Assembly (NCBI GenBank): GCA_030374735.1
Contig: JASCIV010000913.1
Span: 1 to 10,346 of the forward strand
DNA length: 10,346 nucleotides
From: Gracilaria caudata
Lineage: Eukaryota > Rhodophyta > Florideophyceae > Gracilariales > Gracilariaceae
Direction of reading: 5' to 3'
Position numbers and translations under genes: made by a program. The stretch's first letter is position 1; the number at the start of each line of letters is the position of its first letter. Below are positions 1 through 6,766 of this stretch, piece after piece. Below the pieces are notes generated by a model. That model was not told the DNA's origin. It saw only the letters and a program-made list of their open reading frames with translations, and ran no database searches.

Positions 1-18
1 CAGCGGTCGCGTGGACAT
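1..18 (-). CDS. possible N-terminal six codons of a leftward gene leaving the window
   Basis: On the minus strand an ATG at 18-16, with AAAC just before it (A at -3), opens a frame that stays open for six codons to the window edge. About 80 bases of almost pure pyrimidine lie upstream on the same strand, a common look for promoters and 5' leaders in compact genomes. The previous gene upstream (398-1180) is on the same strand, so a further leftward gene would fit. Six codons cannot identify a product, and this may be chance. Confidence 0.22.
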
Positions 19-31
19 GTTTGCAGATGTT

Positions 32-96
32 AGGGGGGGAGGGGGGGAGAGGGGAGGAGAAGGAAGAGGGGGAGCGGGGAAGGGGGAGAGGAAAGA
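32..96 (+). repeat. G-rich polypurine tract, candidate G-quadruplex
   Basis: This stretch is almost entirely purine on the plus strand, with one C at 75. It has G-runs of 7 (33-39), 7 (41-47), 4 (51-54), 5 (68-72), 4 (76-79) and 5 (82-86). Short A-rich loops separate the runs, so a plus-strand G-quadruplex is sterically possible, and the minus strand is a long C/T tract. It lies beyond the 3' end of the gene at 398-1180 and just upstream of a possible leftward start at 18. Apparent reading frames here are low-complexity Pro/Ser/Leu or Gly/Arg and are not genes. The remaining 97-397 is GC-rich intergenic sequence. Confidence 0.8.
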
Positions 97-397
97 CGGG
101 ACGACGGTTGTAAAGGAGGGAAGTAACGGTGCGCAACACGGGGCAGAGTGAGGGGGCTGGGCGAGAGCGAGCGAGGTTGTGGGGGAGGAAGGAGGAACGT
201 CGGGCGGAACGACGTGAGTGGGGCGCGTGCAGGGTGGCGGAGCGCAGGGCGCGGCGCGTGTGAAAGCTTTATGCAGCGCGCACACAAAGGCGCCACGCCA
301 GGTGCGTGGCACGCGGACTCGAGTTACTCGCCAACTGTGCCTCAAACAGTAAGATTAGCACTTACAGCCAGCTCATGCGCCAGCCATGCACCCCCAC

Positions 398-1180
398 TTA
401 CGTCGCCGCGGCCCCCTCGCGCGTGCTGCACAACGTCAGCGCCACCAGCCGCTGCTCCGCGTCCTCCTTCTCCACGCTGGCACGCACGTTGGGTCCGAAG
501 AAACGCTCAAAGCGCTCCACGCGCTGCGTCCAGTCGCTGTACGGCGTTGCCACCGAGAAGAAGATGAGCCTCAGACAATACTCTCCGTCACCTCCCACGC
601 GCTCCTCCGCGCTGCGCAACACGGGACAAGGCTCGCCGCGCGGCACCAGGCCCAGACTGGACAGTGCGGGTGCCAGATGCGCCTCATCACCGTAGCGGTG
701 GCGCGTGATGTCCTGGTAGATCTTCTGTTGCACCGGCGTGGCGCGCGCCACGCGTGCCGCCGCTGCTTCGGGCGAACTGAGCACCGCAACCGGTTGCAAC
801 TCAGCGTATTTGAGCGCGCAGCCTACCAACAGGATGGGAACGCCGTACACAAAGCCAAGCGACGTGGCCGAGGCCGTGCCGTACGAGCCGATGTACGACC
901 AGAATGACGACACCGTCACCAGCGCGCCCGCACCGAGGAACACGTTGGCCAGCGAGAAGCCGCGGATCTCGAACGGCGGCTCGCGCGCTTTGCTGTCGCT
1001 GCTGCTGTTTTCATCGCCGCCGGCGCCGGCGCTGGCACGGATGCGAACGCGCCGCGCGCAATTACTGACGGCGTGCGACGCAGCGCGCGCTCCACGCGCA
1101 CGGAGTGGAGACGAATGAAAGGAGGAGCGCCACGATGTGAGCGGCAGCGACGCCACAAACGCCTGCGGAGCGCAGCTCAT
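398..1180 (-). CDS. plastid-targeted DUF2854-family membrane protein
   Basis: This 260-residue protein has a leader of about 50 residues rich in Ser, Ala and Arg without acidic residues, ending near a V-R-I-R-A-S site, as in plastid transit peptides. A Ser/Asp/Glu linker follows. Two hydrophobic segments lie at about 75-98 (FSLANVFLGAGALVTV...) and 107-124 (LGFVYGVPILLVGCALKY), then a soluble C-terminal part ending in a W..RVERFERFFGPNV segment. From memory this pattern fits DUF2854, found in cyanobacteria and in plant and algal plastids, with no firmly established biochemical role. The expected place is a plastid membrane with the C-terminal domain exposed. The start is the first ATG after a GC-rich region shared with the divergent coiled-coil gene. 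The stop TAA (400-398) lies inside a GTAAGT splice-donor consensus, so an alternative spliced C terminus is possible. The family call is from memory of motifs, not a search. Confidence 0.82.
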   Translation of the reverse strand: MSCAPQAFVASLPLTSWRSSFHSSPLRARGARAASHAVSNCARRVRIRASAGAGGDENSSSDSKAREPPFEIRGFSLANVFLGAGALVTVSSFWSYIGSYGTASATSLGFVYGVPILLVGCALKYAELQPVAVLSSPEAAAARVARATPVQQKIYQDITRHRYGDEAHLAPALSSLGLVPRGEPCPVLRSAEERVGGDGEYCLRLIFFSVATPYSDWTQRVERFERFFGPNVRASVEKEDAEQRLVALTLCSTREGAAAT

Positions 1181-1720
1181 GCTGTAGGCGGGGGGGGAGG
1201 ACGACGGGGACGGGGAAGCGACCTCGGCGGAACGAGCTGACCAGGGGTGTCGTCTTCAATCCTCAAAGGTAAGCTTACTCAAACCGTTCGTCACTTCCGA
1301 GAGATCATCTCTGTGATGATCACAGCGCCAGTAATTGGGCAGCTCACTACAAGCGCCGCTTCACAATTGGGCAATTGCAAGTCTCAGCCGCGCGTCAGCG
1401 GCGCGCGCGTGAGCGGGCGCCGCGCCGAAACGCCAACCGCCGCGGCTGCCGCACGGCGCGTCGCGTGACGTGCGCGCGAGCGCGCCGTTGCGCCCGTTGC
1501 GCGGGCCGCGCCGTGTCACCGGTCACCGCCGCGGTCCGCGCCAATGCAATGCCGCAGTCCGTGTCGTTGCGCTCTTCGTTTCTGGGCGCGCTCGGCGTCG
1601 TGGAAGCTTCTTTTCTTCAACGGAAGTCACCTATCACTTAAGCAGCGCCGTGCGCGCCCGCCCGTCACCCTTGTCGCCGTGTGCCTCTCAATACCTTCTC
1701 TATTGTACGTCCATTCTACT
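1181..1720. promoter_or_regulatory. divergent promoter region with two inverted-CCAAT-like copies and a CpG-rich core
   Basis: This 540-bp region separates the leftward DUF2854-type gene from the rightward coiled-coil gene, so it must hold both promoters unless one is distant. AATTGGGCA occurs twice, at 1333-1341 and 1365-1373, 32 bp apart or about three helical turns. On the minus strand each copy contains CCCAATT, which includes CCAAT. About 1385-1540 is extremely CpG-rich, with alternating CG/CA stretches. The last 60 bases before the ATG at 1721 are pyrimidine-rich, as in a 5' leader. There is no clear TATA box. Short frames here look like translation of biased DNA. Confidence 0.5.
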
Positions 1721-4543
1721 ATGCCCTCGTACCTCTTCGAGAGACTCACGTTGTTCGTCACTACCATCTTTCCGCTCGCCACCGTTGATTGGAACGACCA
1801 GCTCTCTGAAGATGACCCGGAGGAGGCGCGTCTTCGCGCTCAAGCTTCCTTCCCTGCCCCCGCCTCTCTAGAAACCGCTCTCTCCCCAATGCCCGCGCGC
1901 TCACGCCGTTGGGACCGCTGTTCCGCCAGCGCAGAACTTCAACACGATTCCTCCTGCCCGCCCGACTTGGCGCGCGCCAAGCTCAAAATGCGTCTTTTGC
2001 GCGAACAACGCACGCAGCTTCGAAACGCCGTCGATTCTCTCACTCATCAACTTGCCGCCAAGGAGCGTCAGCTTGCCGACCTGCGTCGCCAAACTGAAGC
2101 GCTGCCGCCGGACATGGCGCGTGCGCAGCACCAATTGGAGTACATGCGCACCAAAGTCGTGACGTTGGAGCGACACAATTCCGACTTGCTTTGTCGCACC
2201 GATTATGATATGGCCGCTGCCTATCACGCCAGAAAGGAATTGGCTGTGCAGCATAATGCATTTGCCAATCATATCACTACCCTGAAGCTTGACCTTGACC
2301 AAATATACGCCGAGCGAGATCGTTTGTCCGAGCGCGTGCAGCAGCTTGAGCAGCGTTTACTAGACTCTGACGTGGACAGATGCATGCTATCTCTCGTTTC
2401 TGCGGAGCGCGACCAATTGGAAGAGCGTTTGCAGCAAGCCTCATCCGGCGACATGTCATCCATCGCCGCCGAGAACGCGCGCCTCAAGATGCAAACCGAA
2501 CTCACGCATACAAAACGCCGCATGGAAACCATCACAAAGAAACTGCTCGAGGCGTTGCATCACAAGCAACAACTTGCTCTCGAAGTGCAGAGCAGGCTGC
2601 ATAACGAAGCCAGTATGCTGCAAATGTTTGGCGACCTCAAGAAAGAAACCCAACGTCTGCGAGATGAACGTGATCTGGCCGCACAAAACGCGCAACAAAT
2701 GGAACAAACCGTGGGTGATATGAAGGAGAAGGCCGATAAGTATGAAGCTGTATGTGAGCAAAGAGACCAGTCCATTCAACGTGCAGACCAACTTCAGACC
2801 GCTTACACTGAATTGGCCAATATTCTTGGTTGTTCATCTGTCCCGACCGAGCAGATGGATACTGAACAACTCAGTTCCATTGTGAACAACGCTCGATTCC
2901 GCCTGCAGCGCAGTGAGATTGAACGGCAGTCAACCGCCGAACTTGCCGCCATGCGCGAAACAGAGCTCGATCGCTTGGAGAAACTTCTGCGAAAGGAACG
3001 TGATGCGAGAGCTAATGCGGAACGCCGCATCGAACGTATTGCTTCCAAACATGTGGCGCTAGCGGCGGCAATCGGGCATCGAGAGTGCCCAGTGGATGCT
3101 GAAAGTGGTCTTGCTGACATCTTTCCACACGTGCGCCGTTTGTCCGAGGTGACGAGATCGCAGCAGGAAACCATTCTCAACTTGAGGCAACAGTTGGCCG
3201 ATCGTGAGCTTGCCGTGGAGACCAGTGCTATGGAGGTGGAGAAACTGAAGCACGTTCGCCGCAGAATCAAGACAGAGGCCAACGATCTTGAGAACACGGT
3301 GCACACCCTGGAGGCGGAGGTTGCGTCGCTCTCCAAGGAGAACAGTGCCATGAAGGGCGCACTGCAGAGCATGGAGCAAGAAAGCCAGCAACATGCGGGA
3401 CTTTCTGAGGTGCTCCGCCTCGAGAAGGAGCGCAATGCGGCGAACGTGAGAGGTCATGGCATGGAGTTGGCCCATCTGCGCTCTGAGATTGCACAGAAGC
3501 AGGTGGAGATTGAGAAGAGCGCCAGTGAAATCGAACACGTGCACAAACTGGTGGCAGATTTGCAAGCTGCGTGTGAGGGGTTGCAGGCTGAGAAGAATGG
3601 GTTGGAACATGAGATTTCTAGGAAGATTGAGGAGAACGACGTTATGACGGGGGAATTAGACGATGCTGTGACGAAAATCGAACAGCTTCGCTCGGACTGC
3701 GCGGAGTTACAGGCAGAACTGGGCGAACAGGATCGCATTGTGTCGCAGGAACGCGAGGAACTTGCAGAGCAACTGGCGGAACGGACGGAGAACTTTGCAA
3801 AGGTGGAGGCGGAATTGAATGACGCGCGAAGGACGTATATCGAAGCGGCGGAGAACTTTGAGATGCAAACGGCGGCTTTGACGAAACGTCTGAACGCATC
3901 GCAGCGAGAGAAACAGGAGTTCAAGAACATTGTGGCGGCGATGAGCTCACGCTCGGGAGAGGATGGGGAGACACGATTGCTCAAGGCTGCACGCAGGTGT
4001 GAGAAACTGGAACGAGAAAACGAGAGTTTGCGAAAGCGGATGGGACGTGGCGATGGTAGGGGCAGGGGGACGGGTCATGAGGATGGAGGCTCTGTGAAGT
4101 CGGATGCCAGTTCGTTTACTAGTGTGCTTACTGCGACTTCTGCGGGCAGCGATGACACAGGGTTTGATCGTGTGCAGCAGCTGCAGGGGTTGCTGGAAGA
4201 GGAGACGAGAGTGAAAGAGGACAAGTCGAAGCGTCTGCAGGAGGCGGAACTGAGCTTGAAGGAAATGGTGGCGGAGATGGAGAAGATGAAGGGACTGGCG
4301 AAGGAGAAGGAGCGCGAGGCCGAAGGTCTAAGGAGTGAAATGAAGAGCATTCACTCGCGAATGAGGAAGATGGCGCATGTTTCGATGCCGAGGGACTACG
4401 AGAAATGGCTTGAGGAGGATGATGAGGATATGGAACGTTTGCAACAGGTGAGAGAGGCGACGAGGAAGGAACGGGATGCGGATCGAAGGTCGAAGGGACG
4501 AAGAAAATCGAAGGGTTTGACGATGGAGAACAAGGGGGGATAA
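1721..4543 (+). CDS. long coiled-coil protein with N-terminal hydrophobic segment
   Basis: This 940-residue protein is not recognised as a named family. Residues 4-22 are hydrophobic (YLFERLTLFVTTIFPLATV) and could be a membrane anchor or membrane-binding helix. A Pro/Ser-rich stretch follows to about 80. From about 82 to 770 the sequence is charged, heptad-like and rich in Glu, Arg, Leu, Gln and Ala, with almost no Pro or Gly, which means a long coiled coil. A Gly/Ser/Asp linker at about 772-815 contains a GDGRGRGTG run and Ser clusters, then a second coil runs to about 880. The basic tail near 920-930 (RRSKGRRKSKG) could be a nuclear-localisation or nucleic-acid contact site. Such architecture occurs in golgins, centrosome and nuclear-envelope tethers and plastid nucleoid anchors, and sequence alone does not choose. 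The ATG at 1721 has A at -3. The frame runs upstream in-frame to 1544, but that part looks like untranslated leader. There is no intron. Confidence 0.85.
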   Translation: MPSYLFERLTLFVTTIFPLATVDWNDQLSEDDPEEARLRAQASFPAPASLETALSPMPARSRRWDRCSASAELQHDSSCPPDLARAKLKMRLLREQRTQLRNAVDSLTHQLAAKERQLADLRRQTEALPPDMARAQHQLEYMRTKVVTLERHNSDLLCRTDYDMAAAYHARKELAVQHNAFANHITTLKLDLDQIYAERDRLSERVQQLEQRLLDSDVDRCMLSLVSAERDQLEERLQQASSGDMSSIAAENARLKMQTELTHTKRRMETITKKLLEALHHKQQLALEVQSRLHNEASMLQMFGDLKKETQRLRDERDLAAQNAQQMEQTVGDMKEKADKYEAVCEQRDQSIQRADQLQTAYTELANILGCSSVPTEQMDTEQLSSIVNNARFRLQRSEIERQSTAELAAMRETELDRLEKLLRKERDARANAERRIERIASKHVALAAAIGHRECPVDAESGLADIFPHVRRLSEVTRSQQETILNLRQQLADRELAVETSAMEVEKLKHVRRRIKTEANDLENTVHTLEAEVASLSKENSAMKGALQSMEQESQQHAGLSEVLRLEKERNAANVRGHGMELAHLRSEIAQKQVEIEKSASEIEHVHKLVADLQAACEGLQAEKNGLEHEISRKIEENDVMTGELDDAVTKIEQLRSDCAELQAELGEQDRIVSQEREELAEQLAERTENFAKVEAELNDARRTYIEAAENFEMQTAALTKRLNASQREKQEFKNIVAAMSSRSGEDGETRLLKAARRCEKLERENESLRKRMGRGDGRGRGTGHEDGGSVKSDASSFTSVLTATSAGSDDTGFDRVQQLQGLLEEETRVKEDKSKRLQEAELSLKEMVAEMEKMKGLAKEKEREAEGLRSEMKSIHSRMRKMAHVSMPRDYEKWLEEDDEDMERLQQVREATRKERDADRRSKGRRKSKGLTMENKGG

Positions 4544-4666
4544 GCGGGGGGCATTTTTTTTTGTATACGTACAGTATTTGTTTTTTTCTCAAAACTAACT
4601 CTGGATAACTTTTTTTCTTAAGGTAAAATGTGTCAATAATATTGATTATAAGTATATATAGGTTTT
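4544..4666. terminator. T-rich shared 3' region between convergent genes
   Basis: These 123 bp between two convergent stop codons are sharply AT-rich compared with both flanks. They carry runs of 9 T (4553-4561), 7 T (4580-4586) and 7 T (4611-4617), and a TATATATA-like stretch near 4653-4660. Both mRNAs must be cleaved and polyadenylated here or inside the opposing gene. No AATAAA is present on the plus strand, so any signal is degenerate. This is a functional inference from position and composition. Confidence 0.5.
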
Positions 4667-5350
4667 TCATCTCTTCAACGGCTGCGCGACGCGCTGCGCC
4701 TTGGTGGCACAGACGCGAGCGCTGTCAAGCAACTGGGAAGTGTCATTCAAAAGCTGCCTCACAGCGCCAAGCTCCTGCGTCACCGCCACCGTCTTCAACC
4801 GTTGCTTATGGTGATCAATGACGGTGCGCACGTTTTCATCAGCGTCCATGACGACGCGCATTTCACGCAACGCCACCGCGCCGTCCAGCACGTTGCGCGA
4901 GAGCGCGAGTTGCAGCTGCTGTTCAAACAGTGACAACGCCTCCCTTCTGGCGGCGTCATAGCGATTGGTGTTTCGGTTGTGACTCTCCGCCGCCTTCTGT
5001 CTGGCCTTCATCTTGTTGAGCGTATCCCACACAGACGCCATCGACGACGAAGCGCGCGCGTTCTCCGACATGATGCACGCGCAACTCAACAACACACACA
5101 AACACCACGCGCAACCGCCAAAACGCGTCACACCTGCGCGCGCATCAGCCGCTTCGTTGTCGCTCGCTGCGGCACTACTGCGCCAGCGCAGGGGTGTTTT
5201 TGAATGAGCGGAAAGAGCCGCGCAACGTGTGGTACGTGGCAATGAAAATCTGCGGCGCCCGAGATGATTTGCAAGCGCGGCGCGCGGCGAGCCGATTGGA
5301 CGACGTAGATATGCGCGCGCGTGTAGCGACGCGCGCTGCAAGCGCCTCAT
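4667..5350 (-). CDS. unrecognised helical protein, possibly targeted to the thylakoid lumen
   Basis: The longest reading is 227 residues. Residues 1-63 contain no Asp or Glu and many Arg, Ala, Ser and Leu, which suits an organelle transit peptide. A hydrophobic stretch at 79-93 (GCAWCLCVLLSCACI) and an A-R-A at 98-100 follow, together resembling a bipartite lumen-targeting signal. The remaining 127 residues are predicted largely helical, with amphipathic segments such as ALSLFEQQLQLALS and VRQLLNDTSQLLDSA. A small helical lumen protein (PsbQ-like or another photosystem II extrinsic type) is one possibility, but I see no diagnostic match. The alternative is a start at Met94 (5071), giving a 134-residue soluble protein, with the upstream part being promoter: a CCAAT-type sequence (5299-5292, minus) lies inside the N-terminal coding part of the long form. 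The gene converges with the coiled-coil gene and diverges from the ClpF-like gene. The frame is probably real; the start is uncertain. Confidence 0.6.
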   Translation of the reverse strand: MRRLQRASLHARAYLRRPIGSPRAALANHLGRRRFSLPRTTRCAALSAHSKTPLRWRSSAAASDNEAADARAGVTRFGGCAWCLCVLLSCACIMSENARASSSMASVWDTLNKMKARQKAAESHNRNTNRYDAARREALSLFEQQLQLALSRNVLDGAVALREMRVVMDADENVRTVIDHHKQRLKTVAVTQELGAVRQLLNDTSQLLDSARVCATKAQRVAQPLKR

Positions 5351-5614
5351 CCAATCAGCGCCGCAGCTCCGAGCGTCGTGTTTTTTTTTTCGCTTCCTTC
5401 AAACGTGAATCGCGTTCTCCGCACACACAACCCCTGGCCAACGGGGGCCGTTTCACGCTCAACCACCGTGCCGCACCCGCGTGCGCACCGAAGCAAGCAC
5501 TCGAAGCAAGCCACCCGAAGCACGCACGCACCCAACTCAGCACCGTCGCGCCAGCGCTCATCGCTCATCGCTCAAACATACACACGCCCGCAGTACGCAG
5601 CTCGCAAACAGGAA
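5351..5614. promoter_or_regulatory. divergent promoter between the unrecognised protein and the ClpF-like gene
   Basis: This holds the upstream region of both flanking genes. CCAATCAG, a canonical CCAAT-box form, stands at 5351-5358 on the plus strand. A second CCAATCGG reads on the minus strand at 5299-5292, just inside the long form of the leftward gene. A homopolymer T run at 5381-5390 is followed by C/A-rich sequence with repeated CACGC units up to the ATG at 5615. The rightward frame stays open upstream from a GTG at 5378, but no ATG lies before 5615. Confidence 0.45.
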
Positions 5615-6331
5615 ATGAACGCATCTTGCTTCGCACCCGCCACGCCGCTTTTCCACGCACGCAGCAGCGTGCGCACGCACGCGCGCGCACGTTGCAGTCT
5701 GGCCGACCACGCCGCGCACGACGCGCAGCCGCTCTCGCGCGCGGAGAACCACGTTCTGATGGCGCGCATGTTGAAGCTGGCGCTGCACGAACAGGATTTC
5801 AGCGCGGCGGCCAGAATTCGCGACTCCAAACACGCGCTCGATGCGGCGCATCCCACGGCGCATTTACGTCGCCAGTTGCAGAACGCGCTGGAACGGCAGG
5901 ATTTTTCGAGCGCGTGTTTGTTGAGAGACCGTATCGACGCGCAGATGATGATGATGATGGCGGAGAGGGCGAAACCGAAGTATGCGATTGGGCTGGTGGT
6001 GATTCACAAGTTGTTGGGGTATCGAATGTTGCTGTTTGGGGTGGATTATCGGTGTCGCACTGCGAGGGGACACGACAATTGGAGGTGTGCGCTGAATCAG
6101 AGGGGCGAGGATCAACCTTGGTATCACGCGGCGGTGGATGAGAGAGATAAGACTTCGGGCGATAACATTGTGTACGTGGCGGAGGATGAGTGTTACCCGG
6201 CCGCGGAGGGCACGCTGGTGCAGCATCCCATCACCAGAATCATGTTCAAGGGCGTGTACGACCGCCAATGCTGCGCGGGATTCACGTGCTACATCCCATG
6301 CGGCCGAGATGAGCACGAAGAGTATCTGTGA
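5615..6331 (+). CDS. ClpF-like plastid protein with UVR motifs and YccV/HspQ-type domain
   Basis: This 238-residue protein has a leader of about 30 residues rich in Ala, Arg, Ser and His, suggesting a plastid transit peptide. Two UVR-like helical hairpins follow, at about 49-72 (ML.LALHEQDFSAAARIRD) and 88-108 (LQNALERQDFSSACLLRDRID). A run of five Met (111-115) links them to a YccV/HspQ-type domain at about 123-225, recognised by IGLVVIHKLLGYRMLLFGVD, the motif QPWYH (167-171) and YVAEDECYP (187-195). UVR plus YccV is the layout of ClpF, which in Arabidopsis works with ClpS1 to deliver substrates, including glutamyl-tRNA reductase, to the stromal Clp protease. EXECUTER-type and other UVR proteins are alternatives, but the YccV half favours ClpF. 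The start is the first in-frame ATG (AAATGA context). A stop followed by TGTAA at 6349-6353 may be part of the 3' end. There are no introns. Confidence 0.85.
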   Translation: MNASCFAPATPLFHARSSVRTHARARCSLADHAAHDAQPLSRAENHVLMARMLKLALHEQDFSAAARIRDSKHALDAAHPTAHLRRQLQNALERQDFSSACLLRDRIDAQMMMMMAERAKPKYAIGLVVIHKLLGYRMLLFGVDYRCRTARGHDNWRCALNQRGEDQPWYHAAVDERDKTSGDNIVYVAEDECYPAAEGTLVQHPITRIMFKGVYDRQCCAGFTCYIPCGRDEHEEYL

Positions 6332-6511
6332 CTTTGTGTACAAGATTGTGTAAATTTGGTTGGCTTTTCGTTCGCACTCTGCACGTGTACAGGGGTAGAA
6401 CGCTACAGCGAGACTGTTGCCGTTCGCCGCAAGATAGATGCCCTTCGGGACCTTAGTAGATCCGCTGCCCCCTTCGCTTCGCCGGTCGCGTGCGCGCCAT
6501 CGTAACGCAAC
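6332..6511 (+). promoter_or_regulatory. short intergenic region upstream of the BolA gene, with CACGTG
   Basis: This 180-bp gap must contain the 3' end of the ClpF-like transcript and the promoter of the BolA-type gene. A palindromic CACGTG, a G-box/E-box core, lies at 6382-6387, about 125 bp before the ATG. No TATA box is obvious. A CACGTG in a GC-rich genome can occur by chance, so the regulatory role is inferred only. Confidence 0.3.
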
Positions 6512-6766
6512 ATGACGCTCACAGTGGAAGCGGTGCAAAGCGCGCTCGAGAACAACGCCCAGCTCAACGCCACCCACGTCAACGTGCAGGACATTTCGAA
6601 CAACTGCGGAACCTCCTTCTCCATCATCATCGTCTCGCGCGCCTTCGAATCGCTCTCGTTACTGGCGCGACACCGTCTCGTTCACAGCGCGCTGCAAAAC
6701 GAAATGCCTCTCATCCATGCGCTCAACCTCAAATGCCTCACGCCCGACAAGTTCCAGCCCTCATAA
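6512..6766 (+). CDS. BolA-like protein, BolA2 (cytosolic/nuclear) type
   Basis: This 84-residue protein matches the BolA fold along its whole length, at the usual size for BolA2. The core includes THVNVQDISNNCGTSFSIIIVS, the conserved RHRLVHSALQNEMP helix (53-66), IHAL (68-71) and LTPDKF near the end. Cys32 and His69 correspond to the two residues that coordinate a shared [2Fe-2S] cluster in BolA2-glutaredoxin complexes. The expected partner is a monothiol CGFS glutaredoxin, and the role is Fe-S cluster trafficking or iron sensing in cytosol and nucleus. No organelle leader precedes the domain, which favours the BolA2 class over mitochondrial BolA1/3 or plastid BolA forms. The start ATG is at 6512. 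The stop TAA (6764-6766) overlaps the end of the convergent isomerase gene, so the two transcripts must overlap. Confidence 0.93.
   Translation: MTLTVEAVQSALENNAQLNATHVNVQDISNNCGTSFSIIIVSRAFESLSLLARHRLVHSALQNEMPLIHALNLKCLTPDKFQPS

Noticed and set aside
30..296. 88-residue Pro/Ser/Leu frame on the minus strand
   Set aside because: It is the translation of the C/T-rich tract, with low complexity and no motif.
2803..3435. 210-residue Ser/Arg/Cys-rich minus-strand frame inside the coiled-coil gene
   Set aside because: It is the antisense image of Glu/Leu/Arg-rich coiled-coil codons and has no domain of its own.
4667..5066. PsbQ-like identity for the unrecognised helical protein
   Set aside because: A hand alignment gave only scattered matches, so the name is not assigned.
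5194..6141. 315-residue plus-strand frame overlapping the ClpF-like gene
   Set aside because: It is Arg/Ala-rich, in another frame of a gene with clear UVR and YccV motifs, so it is a shadow of GC-rich coding DNA.
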